Source: Streptomyces showdoensis (GTDB lineage: Bacteria > Actinomycetota > Actinomycetes > Streptomycetales > Streptomycetaceae). Taken from it: a DNA stretch of 64,000 nucleotides. The stretch is taken from NCBI RefSeq assembly GCF_039535475.1, contig NZ_BAAAXG010000026.1:3839501-3903500 (forward strand), given 5' to 3'. How positions within the stretch are numbered: the first letter of the stretch is position 1; the number at the start of each line of letters is the position of its first letter. The notes beneath the pieces are model-generated. The model ran no database searches, was not told the DNA's origin, and worked only from the letters and a program-made list of their open reading frames with translations. Made by a program: the position numbers and the translations under genes. Below are positions 32,303 to 41,477 of this stretch, piece by piece.

Positions 32303-33118
32303 ATGGCACGAGTACGGTACGGGGCGCGCACCGAGGCGGAGATCGCCGCGACCCGCGCGAGGAGCGCGGGGCTCCCCGACATCTGGTCCACCGGAGTGGT
32401 CGCCGTCTGGGAGACCGACCCCGACGTCGTGGCGGCCGTCCTGCCGCCCCCGCTCAAGCCCACCGCGCGCCCGCTGGTGCGCGCCAACATCAGCAAGGTC
32501 GACCTGCCCGGCTACCCCCTCGGCGCCGGATCCGTCGCCGTCGCCGCCGCCCACGGCGACCAGGAGGGCTGGTACCCGCTGGTCATGCCGATGACCCACG
32601 AGCGCGCGCTGACCGGCGGCCGGGAGGTCTTCGGCGAGCCGAAGAAGCTCGGCGAGGTCCTCGTCGAGCGCGAGGGCCTGGTGGTCAGGGCCTCGCTCGC
32701 CCGGCACGGCATCGCCTTCGTCGAGGTGCGCGGCGCCGTCTCGGGCGAGCTGCCGGTGCCCGAACCGGTCGAGAAGACCGACTTCTACTTCAAGTTCCTG
32801 CCGTCCGTCGACGGCGCCGGGACCGGCTTCGACGCCGACCCCGTCCTCGTCCACTGCGTCCGCAACGAGAAGGTGCGCCGCCTGGAGCGGATCACCGGCG
32901 ACGTCGTGCTGCGCGAGTCCATGTACGACCCGGTCGCCGACCTCCCGGTCCGCCGGCTCGTCGAGATCACCATCGGCGAGAAGACCACCGACCAGAAGGG
33001 CCGGGTCGTCGAACGGGTCAGCGCCCAGGCCCTGCTGCCCTACCTCCACCAGCGCTACGACGACCCGCAGCAGATCCTCGACGCGCCGCCCGAGGGCTCC
33101 CTGGAAGGACGCGCCTGA
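32303..33118 (+). CDS. Acetoacetate decarboxylase family protein
   Basis: A 271-residue protein of the acetoacetate decarboxylase superfamily. Landmarks: LPPPLKPTARPLVRANISKVDLPGYPLG near the N-terminus, the active-site-like segment GGREVFGEPKKLGEV (about 110-124) where Lys in EPKKLG is the Schiff-base candidate, and a C-terminal cup (VLRESMYDPVADLPVRRLVEI). Many members act on other 2- or 3-oxo acids, hydrolysing or condensing them. ATG 32303. Its stop shares a base with the next start, so the operon starts here. Confidence 0.83.
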   Translation: MARVRYGARTEAEIAATRARSAGLPDIWSTGVVAVWETDPDVVAAVLPPPLKPTARPLVRANISKVDLPGYPLGAGSVAVAAAHGDQEGWYPLVMPMTHERALTGGREVFGEPKKLGEVLVEREGLVVRASLARHGIAFVEVRGAVSGELPVPEPVEKTDFYFKFLPSVDGAGTGFDADPVLVHCVRNEKVRRLERITGDVVLRESMYDPVADLPVRRLVEITIGEKTTDQKGRVVERVSAQALLPYLHQRYDDPQQILDAPPEGSLEGRA

Positions 33119-34002
33119 TGGAACTGCGACAGGGACAGGTCGCCGTCGTCACCGGCGCGGCCGGGGGCATCGGGCTCGCGATGGCCCGCCGCTTCGCCGC
33201 CGAGGGCCTCGCCGTCGTCCTCGGCGACGTCGAGGAGGCCCCGCTGGCCAAGGCCGCCGAGGAGCTGATGGCGGGCGGGGCGCAGATCCTCGCCCGGACC
33301 GTCGACGTCAGCGAGCCCGACTCGGTACGCGCCTTCGCCGACGCCGCGTACGACACCTTCGGCGCCGTCCACGTGCTCTGCAACAACGCCGGCGTCGGCT
33401 CCGGCGCCGAGGGCCGCATGTGGGAGCACGAGCCCAACGACTGGAAGTGGGCCTTCGCCGTCAACGTCTGGGGCGTCTTCCACGGCATCCAGGCCTTCCT
33501 CCCGCGCATGCTCGCGGGCGGCGAGCCCGGCCACGTCGTCAACACCTCCTCCGGCGACGGCGGCATCGCCCCGCTGCCCACCGCCTCCGTCTACGCCGTC
33601 ACCAAGTCCGCGGTCGTCACCATGACCGAGTCGCTCTACGCCCACCTGAAGGCGGAAGGCGCCCCCGTCGGCGCCTCCGTCCTCTTCCCCGGCCCCCACA
33701 TGCTCCGCACCGGCCTGTGGGAGTCGCACCGCAACCGGCCCGAGCGGTACGCCAAGCAGCGCCCCCGCAAGACCCCGTACCGCAGCCTCGACCAGTGGGA
33801 GGCGGCCATGAAGGAGGCCGGGCACGAGATCGCCTTCACCCCGGTCGAGGAGGTCGCCGAGCACGTCGTGGACGGCATCCGGGCCGACCGCTTCTGGATG
33901 CTGCCGGCGAGCGAGCACAGCGACCGGCAGATCCGGGCGCGCTCGCAGTCGATGCTCGACCGCGCCAACCCGTCGTACCTGGAGAGCTTCATCCTCGACT
34001 GA
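33118..34002 (+). CDS. SDR family oxidoreductase of the amidohydrolase operon
   Basis: A 294-residue classical SDR: TGAAGGIG (about 12-19), LCNNAGVGSG (about 87-96), catalytic Ser in NTSSGDGG and Y-x3-K in YAVTKSA (about 160-166). It should oxidise a secondary alcohol or reduce a ketone with NAD(P). Its ATG overlaps the decarboxylase stop by one base, and the next gene follows by 6 bases. In the operon it probably acts between the oxo-acid step and the amidohydrolase steps. Confidence 0.88.
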   Translation: MELRQGQVAVVTGAAGGIGLAMARRFAAEGLAVVLGDVEEAPLAKAAEELMAGGAQILARTVDVSEPDSVRAFADAAYDTFGAVHVLCNNAGVGSGAEGRMWEHEPNDWKWAFAVNVWGVFHGIQAFLPRMLAGGEPGHVVNTSSGDGGIAPLPTASVYAVTKSAVVTMTESLYAHLKAEGAPVGASVLFPGPHMLRTGLWESHRNRPERYAKQRPRKTPYRSLDQWEAAMKEAGHEIAFTPVEEVAEHVVDGIRADRFWMLPASEHSDRQIRARSQSMLDRANPSYLESFILD

Positions 34003-34008
34003 GGGGCC

Positions 34009-35334
34009 GTGATGACCGACTCGAACGATGCGCACGCCGCGAACCCCGCGGACGACCCGTACCTGATCATCTCCTCCGACTGTCACGCCGGCCTCCCCAC
34101 CGAGGAGTACCGGCCCTACCTCGACTCCCGCTTCCACCGCGCCTTCGACGAGTTCCTCGACGGGCGCGAGGCCCGCCGGGAGGCCATGACCCGGCTCGGG
34201 GTGCGCAACGAGGCCTTCGCCGACAAGTGGTTCAGCGACAACGAGGAAGGGCTGAGGGGCGGCTGGGACACCGCCCAGCGGCTCAAGGAGCTCGACGGCG
34301 ACGGGGTGGCCGCCGAGGTCGTCTTCCCCGACGCGGACGCCGTCGACAGCCAGACCGCCGCGCCCTTCGGGGTCGGCCTCGGGCTCTCCGGCGACCAGGA
34401 CCCGGAGCTCGGCATGGCGGGCGCCCGGGCGCACAACCGCTGGCTCGCCGACTTCGTCTCCCGCAACCCCGAGCGCCACTGCGGGGTCGCCCTGCTGCCC
34501 GTCACCGCCGACCCGGCCGAGGTCGTCGCCGAGATCCACCGCGCCAAGGAGTCCGGGCTCGGCGCGCTGATGATCCCCTCCATGTGGGTGGACAAGGCGC
34601 CCTACCACGACCGGCGTTACGACCCGGTGTGGGCGGCCGCCGCGGAGACCGGGATGCCCGTGGTGACCCACTCGGGCGCGGCGCCGCGCGAGGAGTACGG
34701 CGACCACCTCGGCATCTACGTCTCGGAGGTCACGTTCTGGCCGTCCCGGCCGTTGTGGTTCCTGCTCTGGTCCGGGGTCTTCGAGCGCCACCCGGGGCTG
34801 CGCTTCGGCGTCGCCGAGTCGGGCTGCTGGTGGCTGCCGAACCTGCTCTGGTTCATGGACCGGCTCTACCTGGGCGCCCACGGCGGGAAGAAACTGTCAC
34901 CCTTCGCCGAGTTGAAGAGGCCGCCCAGCGAGTACCTGGACCGCCAGATGTTCGTCTGCGCCACCAACACCAAGCGGCGGGAGCTCGCCCAGCGCTACGA
35001 GATCGGCGTCGACAACATCCTGTGGGGCTCCGACTTCCCGCACCCCGAGGGCACCTGGCCCGACACCCGGGCGTGGCTGCGGCGGACCTTCCACGACATC
35101 CCGGTGGCGGAGACCCGGCGGATGCTCGGCCTGGCGGCCGCGGAGGTGTTCGGCTTCGACGTCCGGAAGCTGGAACCGATCGCCCGGCGCATCGGCCCCA
35201 CCCCGGCCGAGCTCGGGCAGCCCGCCGACCAGGCCGCGGTGGAGGCGTCCTGGGCCCGCTCCCGGGAGGTCGGCCGCCACTGGCTGACGGAGCACGACTT
35301 CCCGTCCCTGGGCACCACGGGGGTGACCCCGTGA
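34009..35334 (+). CDS. Amidohydrolase family metal-dependent hydrolase (first paralogue)
   Basis: A 441-residue TIM-barrel protein of the amidohydrolase-2 (ACMSD-like) superfamily. It opens YLIISSDCHAGLP, with Asp and His at the usual metal positions, has GVPVVTHSG-like MPVVTHSGAAP (about 224-234), and ends with DNILWGSDFPHPEGTWPDT (about 336-354) whose Asp is the general base candidate. Members hydrolyse or decarboxylate cyclic acids. The GTG 34009 or ATG 34012 start follows GAGGGG. It overlaps the next gene by 4 bases and is clearly a paralogue of it. Confidence 0.85.
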   Translation: MMTDSNDAHAANPADDPYLIISSDCHAGLPTEEYRPYLDSRFHRAFDEFLDGREARREAMTRLGVRNEAFADKWFSDNEEGLRGGWDTAQRLKELDGDGVAAEVVFPDADAVDSQTAAPFGVGLGLSGDQDPELGMAGARAHNRWLADFVSRNPERHCGVALLPVTADPAEVVAEIHRAKESGLGALMIPSMWVDKAPYHDRRYDPVWAAAAETGMPVVTHSGAAPREEYGDHLGIYVSEVTFWPSRPLWFLLWSGVFERHPGLRFGVAESGCWWLPNLLWFMDRLYLGAHGGKKLSPFAELKRPPSEYLDRQMFVCATNTKRRELAQRYEIGVDNILWGSDFPHPEGTWPDTRAWLRRTFHDIPVAETRRMLGLAAAEVFGFDVRKLEPIARRIGPTPAELGQPADQAAVEASWARSREVGRHWLTEHDFPSLGTTGVTP

Positions 35335-36566
35335 GTTCCGCGCCCGACCGCTACACGGTCATCTCCGCCGACTGCCACGCCGGCGCCGACCTCCTCGACT
35401 ACCGGCCGTACCTGGAGAAGAGGCACCACGACGACTTCGACGCCTGGGCGGCGACCTACGTCAACCCGTACGAGGACCTGCTCGCCGACACCGCGGACCG
35501 CAACTGGAACTCGCAGCGCCGGCTGCGCGAACTGGAGGCGGACGGGATCGTCGCCGAGGTGGTCTTCCCCAACACCATCCCGCCGTTCTTCCCCAAGGCC
35601 TCGCTGATGGCCCAGCCGCCCACGCGCGGCGAGTACGAGCGGCGCTGGGCCGGACTCCAGGCGCACAACCGCTGGCTCGCCGACTTCTGCGCGGACGCGC
35701 CCGGGCGCCGCGCGGGGGTGGCGCAGATCCTGCTCAACGACGTGGACGCGGCGGTCGCGGAGATCCGCCGCACCCGCGAGGCGGGGCTGACCGGCGGCAT
35801 CCTGCTGCCCGGCGTCCCGCCCGGCTCGCCCGTGCCCGAGCTGTACGCGGAGGCGTACGACCCGATCTGGGCGGTCTGCGCCGAGCTCGGCGTCCCCGTG
35901 AACCACCACGGCGGCTCCGCCTCCCCGCCGCTCGGCGACGAACCGGCCGCCCGCGCGGTGTTCATGGTGGAGACCACGTGGTTCTCGCACCGCGCCCTCT
36001 GGCACCTGATCTTCGGCGGCGCGTTCCGCCGCCACCCGGACCTCAAGCTGGTCCTCACGGAACAGGGCTCGGGCTGGATCCCGGGCGTGCTGCGGATGTT
36101 GGACTACTACCACGACCGGCTGGTCGCGGCGTCGACGAAGGCCTCGACGGCCGAGTCGAAGTTCGGCGCGGGCCTGGCGGAGTCCATGGGCAAGGGCCCG
36201 AGCGCGGTCTGGCGGGACAACTGCTTCGTCGGCGCCAGCTTCATGCGCCCGCACGAGGTGCCGCTGCGCGAGCGGATCGGCCTCGACAAGATCATGTGGG
36301 GCAGCGACTACCCGCACGACGAGGGCACCACCCCGTACTCCCGCGAAGGCCTCCGCATCGCGTACGCGGGGCTGCCCCGGGAGGAGGTCGCGGCGATGGT
36401 CGGCGGCAACGCGGCCCGGGTCTACGGCTTCGACCTGCGGCTCCTCGACGCCCTCGCCGCCGTCCACGGCCCGACCGTGGAGGAGATCGCCGAGCCCCTG
36501 AAGGAGGTTCCCGCGGGCGCCACCAGCCCCGCGTTCGCGCTGGGCGGGTCGGTCCGCGTCTGGTGA
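35331..36566 (+). CDS. Amidohydrolase family metal-dependent hydrolase (second paralogue)
   Basis: A 411-residue amidohydrolase-2 family protein: YTVISADCHAGADL start (about 8-21), VNHHGGSASPP (about 187-197), and KIMWGSDYPHDEGTTPYS (about 320-337). It shares its architecture with the upstream gene but is distant enough that they probably act on different substrates or form a heteromer. The GTG at 35331 overlaps the previous stop by 4 bases. The metal-ligand first motif reads DCH rather than HxH, as in other members of this subgroup. Confidence 0.85.
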   Translation: MSSAPDRYTVISADCHAGADLLDYRPYLEKRHHDDFDAWAATYVNPYEDLLADTADRNWNSQRRLRELEADGIVAEVVFPNTIPPFFPKASLMAQPPTRGEYERRWAGLQAHNRWLADFCADAPGRRAGVAQILLNDVDAAVAEIRRTREAGLTGGILLPGVPPGSPVPELYAEAYDPIWAVCAELGVPVNHHGGSASPPLGDEPAARAVFMVETTWFSHRALWHLIFGGAFRRHPDLKLVLTEQGSGWIPGVLRMLDYYHDRLVAASTKASTAESKFGAGLAESMGKGPSAVWRDNCFVGASFMRPHEVPLRERIGLDKIMWGSDYPHDEGTTPYSREGLRIAYAGLPREEVAAMVGGNAARVYGFDLRLLDALAAVHGPTVEEIAEPLKEVPAGATSPAFALGGSVRVW

Positions 36567-36590
36567 GCCGCCGGGTGCGACCCTCCTGAC

Positions 36591-37304
36591 GTGACCGAAA
36601 CCCCCGCGCACGACGAGGCCCACGGCGGCGGCCTCGGCTCCCGTCTCAACTGGCTCCGGGCCGCCGTGCTCGGAGCCAACGACGGGGTCGTCTCCACCGC
36701 GGGCCTCGTCGTCGGCGTCGCCGGCGCCACCGAGTCCCAGGCGGCCCTGCTCACCGCCGGCCTCTCCGGCCTCCTGGCCGGCTCCATGTCGATGGCCGCG
36801 GGGGAGTACGTCTCGGTCTCCACCCAGCGCGACTCCGAGGTGGCCGCCCTCGCCCAGGAACGCCGCGAACTGCGCGAACAGCCCGAGGCCGAACTCGCCG
36901 AACTGACCGCGCTCCTCTCCGCCCGCGGCCTCTCCGCGGACGTCGCCCGCGAGGCCGCCGAACAGCTCACCGCCCGCGACGCCCTCCGCGCCCACGCCCG
37001 CGTCGAACTGGGCATCGACCCCGACGCCCTCACCAACCCCTGGCACGCCGCCGGCGCCAGCTTCCTCGCCTTCACGGTCGGCGCCCTGCTCCCGCTCCTC
37101 GCCATCGTCCTGCCCCCGGCCTCCACCCGCCTCTGGGTCACCGTCCTCTCCGTCCTGGCCGCCCTCACCCTCACCGGCTGGTGGAGCGCCCGCCTCGGCG
37201 CCGCCCCACCGGCCCGCGCCATCCTCCGCAACGTGGCCGGCGGGGCGCTCGCGATGGCGGTCACGTACGGGGCGGGGTCGCTGCTGGGGGCGGCGGGGGT
37301 GTGA
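36591..37304 (+). CDS. VIT1/CCC1 family iron/manganese transporter
   Basis: A 237-residue membrane protein with five hydrophobic helices. The first helix begins LNWLRAAVLGANDGVVSTAGLVVGVAGA and the second carries MSMAAGEYVSVSTQRDSE, both diagnostic of VIT1/CCC1. A cytosolic helical loop with many Glu (about 80-140) corresponds to the metal-binding hub. The family exports or sequesters ferrous iron or manganese. GTG 36591 follows the amidohydrolase gene by 24 bases but its role is probably separate. Confidence 0.88.
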   Translation: MTETPAHDEAHGGGLGSRLNWLRAAVLGANDGVVSTAGLVVGVAGATESQAALLTAGLSGLLAGSMSMAAGEYVSVSTQRDSEVAALAQERRELREQPEAELAELTALLSARGLSADVAREAAEQLTARDALRAHARVELGIDPDALTNPWHAAGASFLAFTVGALLPLLAIVLPPASTRLWVTVLSVLAALTLTGWWSARLGAAPPARAILRNVAGGALAMAVTYGAGSLLGAAGV

Positions 37305-37322
37305 CCGGGGGCGGCGCCGCTT

Positions 37323-37374
37323 GTGAGAAGTCGCCAAAGCTTGCTGACAAGCCGTCTCACTTACTTGTAAGTAA
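37323..37374. promoter_or_regulatory. Hairpin and operator-like palindrome before the hydroxylase gene
   Basis: GTGAGA (37323-37328) pairs with TCTCAC (37355-37360) enclosing a nested GCTTG/CAAGC stem. Directly after it lies TTACTTGTAAGTAA (37361-37374), arms TTACTT and AAGTAA, typical of a TetR- or MarR-type operator. A -10-like TACCGT at 37405 would start transcription at or next to the ATG 37418, so the mRNA may be leaderless. Confidence 0.6.
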
Positions 37375-37417
37375 CGACGTCTAGCCGCGCCCGCCGCCCG
37401 GCCCTACCGTCATCGGC

Positions 37418-38289
<872 letters not shown>

Positions 38290-38293
<4 letters not shown>

Positions 38294-38940
38294 GCCGGCT
38301 CCGGCGCGTCCTGCTCGTCGCCTTCCTGCTCGCCGCCGCCGTCGACCTCGGCTCCCTGCTCGTCGGGGCCGGGCTCGGCCACCAGATCGCCAAGCCGCTC
38401 CTCATGCCGCTGCTCGCGGGGTACGCGGCCACCCGCCGGGCCCCCACGGCGCTGCTCGCCGCGCTCCTCCTCGGCTGGGGCGGGGACGTGTTCCTGCTCT
38501 CCGGCGCCGACGGGGCCTTCCTCGTCGGCATGGCCTCCTTCGCCGCCGGGCACGTCTGCTACCTCGTGCTCTTCGGGCGGCGCGGGACCGGCGTCCCCCT
38601 CGGGGCGCTCTACGCCCTCGCGCTCCTCGCCACCGTGACCGCACTGTGGCCCGACCTCCCCGCCGACCTGCGCGTTCCCGTCGCCGGCTACTCCCTCCTG
38701 CTCACCGCCATGGCCTACCGGTCGAGCTCCCTCGGCCTCCGCGCGGGCCTCGGCGGCGCGCTCTTCCTGCTCTCCGACACCCTGATCGCCACCGGCGTCG
38801 CCGACTGGCCCCAGCCGCCCGCCCCCGATTTCTGGGTCATGGCGACCTACATCGCGGCGCAGTGGCTGCTGACCGAGGGAACCCTGCGCGCAACGTACGG
38901 TGAGCGTCGTACAAAAGCCGCCGCGCTCGATGTACGGTGA
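38290..38940 (+). CDS. Lysoplasmalogenase (YhhN/TMEM86 family)
   Basis: A 216-residue integral membrane protein with about seven to eight helices. Family blocks: KPLLMPLLAGY (about 35-45), LLLGWGGDVFLL (about 57-68), and LGGALFLLSDTLIA (about 155-168), containing the conserved Asp residues. YhhN-family enzymes hydrolyse the vinyl-ether bond of lysoplasmalogens to a fatty aldehyde and glycerophospho-base. The GTG at 38290 overlaps the hydroxylase stop. Its last codons carry a duplicated operator-like sequence that probably belongs to the downstream dehydrogenase promoter. Confidence 0.87.
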
Positions 38941-38951
38941 ACGTCGTACAA
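38894..38951. promoter_or_regulatory. Two tandem operator-like repeats before the alcohol dehydrogenase gene
   Basis: A 20-base core GTACGGTGARCGTCGTACAA occurs at 38895-38914 and 38932-38951, 37 bases apart. Each is also an imperfect inverted repeat, clearest in the second (TGTACG-8-CGTACA, 38931-38950). They straddle the end of the lysoplasmalogenase gene and lie 42-100 bases before the dehydrogenase start. Confidence 0.75.
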
Positions 38952-38992
38952 CAGTCTGAGCACCGCTCCGAGCACAGCAGGGAACGTCCGTC

Positions 38993-40036
38993 ATGCGCGC
39001 CACCACCATCCACGCCCCCTTCGACATGCGCGTGCAGGACGTGCCCGACCCCGTCATTCAGGACGCCACGGACGTCGTCGTCCGCGTGGTCCGCGCCTGC
39101 ATCTGCGGCAGCGACCTGTGGGCCTACCGCGGCGAGTCCGCCCGGCAGCCCGGCCAGCGCATCGGCCACGAGTTCCTCGGCGTCGTGGAGGCGGCCGGCT
39201 CCGAGGTCCGCGGCTTCCGCACCGGCGACCTCGTCGTCGCCCCCTTCGTCTGGTCCGACGGCAGCTGCGACTACTGCGCCGAGGGCCTCCAGACCTCCTG
39301 CCCCAACGGCGGCTTCTGGGGCTCGGCCGGCTCCGACGGCGGCCAGGGCGAGGCCGTCCGCGTGCCCTTCGCCGACGGCACCCTCGTCAAGCTGCCGGCC
39401 GACGCCGCCTCCGACGACCACCTGCTCACCGCGCTGCTCGCGCTCTCCGACGTCATGGGCACCGGCCACCACGCCGCCCTCGGCGCGGGCGTGACCAAGG
39501 GCTCCACCGTCGCCGTCGTCGGCGACGGCGCCGTCGGCCTCTGCGGGGTCCTCGCCGCCAAGCGGCTCGGCGCCGAGCGGATCATCGCGCTCGGCCGCCA
39601 CACCGCCCGCACCGACATCGCCCGCGCCTTCGGCGCCACCGACGTCGTCGCCGAGCGCGGCGAGGCCGCCGAGGCCGCCGTCCGCGAGCTCACCGGCGGC
39701 CAGGGCGCCCACGCCGTCATCGAGGCCGTCGGCACCGAGCAGTCCATGCGCACCGCCGTCGCCGTCACCCGCGACGGCGGCTCCATCGGCTACGTCGGCG
39801 TCCCGCACGGCAGCGGCACCGGCCTCGACCTGTCCGTCATGTTCGACCGCAACATCGCCCTGCGCGGCGGCGTCGCCCCGGTCCGCGCGTACATCCCCGA
39901 GCTGCTCCCGGACATCCTGGACGGCACCATCGACCCGTCCCCGGTCTTCGACCTGACCGTCGGCCTGGACGGCGTCCCCGACGGCTACCGGGCCATGGAC
40001 GAGCGCACCGCGCTCAAGGTCCTCGTCAAGCCGTAG
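38993..40036 (+). CDS. Zinc-dependent alcohol dehydrogenase family protein
   Basis: A 347-residue medium-chain dehydrogenase/reductase. The catalytic zinc ligands are C38 in CICGSDLW, the His-Glu pair in GHEFLG (about 58-63) and a later acidic residue. A structural zinc loop is reduced (CDYCAEGLQTSC, about 93-104). The NAD(P) Rossmann motif is VGDGAVGLCG (about 173-182). It should interconvert an alcohol and an aldehyde or ketone. Tandem operator-like repeats precede it. Hexanucleotide repeats follow, adding extra in-frame stops. Confidence 0.88.
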   Translation: MRATTIHAPFDMRVQDVPDPVIQDATDVVVRVVRACICGSDLWAYRGESARQPGQRIGHEFLGVVEAAGSEVRGFRTGDLVVAPFVWSDGSCDYCAEGLQTSCPNGGFWGSAGSDGGQGEAVRVPFADGTLVKLPADAASDDHLLTALLALSDVMGTGHHAALGAGVTKGSTVAVVGDGAVGLCGVLAAKRLGAERIIALGRHTARTDIARAFGATDVVAERGEAAEAAVRELTGGQGAHAVIEAVGTEQSMRTAVAVTRDGGSIGYVGVPHGSGTGLDLSVMFDRNIALRGGVAPVRAYIPELLPDILDGTIDPSPVFDLTVGLDGVPDGYRAMDERTALKVLVKP

Positions 40037-40060
40037 CCGTAGCCGTAGCCGTAGCCGTAG
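40031..40060. repeat. (CCGTAG)5 hexanucleotide repeat with in-frame stops
   Basis: Five perfect copies of CCGTAG run from 40031 to 40060, then CCGTCG. The dehydrogenase stop TAG is in the first copy (40034-40036) and every other copy repeats TAG in the same frame. Probably a slippage product. Confidence 0.85.
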
Positions 40061-40090
40061 CCGTCGTCCCGTCGGGGCGCCCGGGCGAGC

Positions 40091-41392
40091 TCAGTCCGTC
40101 AGCCAGACCGGCTCGTCCCCGCCCTGCACGCCGGCCGGCCGCGACCAGTCCGCAGGACCGCCCTCGTACGCCACCGGCGACAGCGCGTGCCGCAGCCGGC
40201 CGAGCGGGCCCTCCGTCTCCGTGAGGTACCGCTCGGGCCGGTAGCGCGGCAGCGTGCCGGTCAGCCAGTGTCCGGTCTGCGCCAGCGCCAGCCGTACGAG
40301 GCGGGTGCCGCCCTCGCGGTCCTGCTCGGTCAGCGAGCGCAGCACGGCCGCCGCGAGCAGATAGCCCGTGCCGTGGTCCAGGGCCTGCGCCGGCAGCGTG
40401 CCCGGCTCCTCCGGCGAGCCCTCCACGGCCGCGATGCCCGTCGCCACCTGCACCAGGCTGTCGAAGCCGCGCCGCCCGGCCCACGGCCCGTAGTCGCCCC
40501 ACGCGGAGAGGCGGGCCACCACCAGGCCGGGCCGGTGCAGGTCGAAGCGGTCCAGGGCGCCCGGCCGGTACCCGGTCACCAGCACGTCCGCCGCGTCGAG
40601 CAGCTCGTCGAAGGTGCGCCGGTCCGACGGACGGTCCAGGTCCAGCGCGGCGGTGCGCTTCCCGACGTCCGTCTCGGCGTGCTGGTCCGGCAGCTCCGGG
40701 TTGCCCGGCGGGTCGATCCGCAGCACGTCCGCCCCGAGCAGCGCGAGCGACCGGGTGGCCACCGGGCCCGCGATGACCCGGGTCAGGTCCAGCACCCGCA
40801 GCGGACGGCCCGCACGCGCCCGGGGCGCCGCCTCGTCGAGCCGCTCCCGGGTCAGCAGCGGCCGGGCCGCCACCTCCCGGCCCTGCGGGGTGGCCGCCCA
40901 CTCCCCGGGCGTGCGCAGCGCGACGGCGAGGCCCCCGGCCCCGTACACGAGCGTCTCGACCTCCACCGCCCTCCGCTCGGCGATCGCCGCCGCCACCGCG
41001 TCCACGGAGTCGGCGGCCCCGAGCGCGGCGAGCAGCGCGGCCTTGTGGTGCGGGTAGTTGGCGTGGGTGCGCACCCAGCCGTCCGCGGCGCGCCAGAACC
41101 GCGACAGGGGCGCGAAGTTGACCGGCGCCCGCCCGTCCACGCGCAGGTGGCGCTCGCTCACGAAGGCGGTGGCCACCGCCCCGTCGTCCACCCGGGCGGG
41201 CCCCGCGAGCCCGCCGTGCTCGACGGCGGCCAGCGAGCAGACCGCGACCGTCGCCCGCGCCAGGTCCATCACCGGCAGCCGGGCCGCCAGCAGCCCGGAG
41301 GGGCCGCCGTACGCCACCCGGTCGAGCAGGGCGGGATCGCCGCCCAGGGCCGACCACAACAACTCCGTACCGCTGCGCACCGTGTTGTCCAT
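40091..41392 (-). CDS. CaiB/BaiF family CoA transferase
   Basis: A 433-residue class III CoA transferase. The family blocks RPLRVLDLTRVIAGPVATRSLALLGADVLRIDPPGNPELPD (about 190-230) and ALDLDRPSDRRTFDELLDAADVLVTGYRPGALDRFDL (about 241-278) are present, with the Asp of the family active site lying in the LDLTR...GADVLRID part. A long N-terminal extension (about 180 residues) precedes them. The enzymes move CoA between carboxylic acids. ATG 41392. No acyl-CoA synthetase or dehydrogenase lies next to it, so the substrate is unknown. Confidence 0.85.
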   Translation of the reverse strand: MDNTVRSGTELLWSALGGDPALLDRVAYGGPSGLLAARLPVMDLARATVAVCSLAAVEHGGLAGPARVDDGAVATAFVSERHLRVDGRAPVNFAPLSRFWRAADGWVRTHANYPHHKAALLAALGAADSVDAVAAAIAERRAVEVETLVYGAGGLAVALRTPGEWAATPQGREVAARPLLTRERLDEAAPRARAGRPLRVLDLTRVIAGPVATRSLALLGADVLRIDPPGNPELPDQHAETDVGKRTAALDLDRPSDRRTFDELLDAADVLVTGYRPGALDRFDLHRPGLVVARLSAWGDYGPWAGRRGFDSLVQVATGIAAVEGSPEEPGTLPAQALDHGTGYLLAAAVLRSLTEQDREGGTRLVRLALAQTGHWLTGTLPRYRPERYLTETEGPLGRLRHALSPVAYEGGPADWSRPAGVQGGDEPVWLTD

Positions 41393-41423
41393 ACCCGCAT
41401 CATGGCACTCGGTGCCACGCGAA

Positions 41424-41457
41424 GAGGCCCTGGTGTGGCGCACCACACCAGGGCCTC
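41424..41457 (-). terminator. 15-bp hairpin after the subtilase gene
   Basis: GAGGCCCTGGTGTGG (41424-41438) and CCACACCAGGGCCTC (41443-41457) form a perfect stem with a 4-base loop, 20 bases after the subtilase stop. It lies upstream of the CoA-transferase start. Confidence 0.85.
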
Positions 41458-41477
41458 GGGAAAAACCTTTCGCCTGC

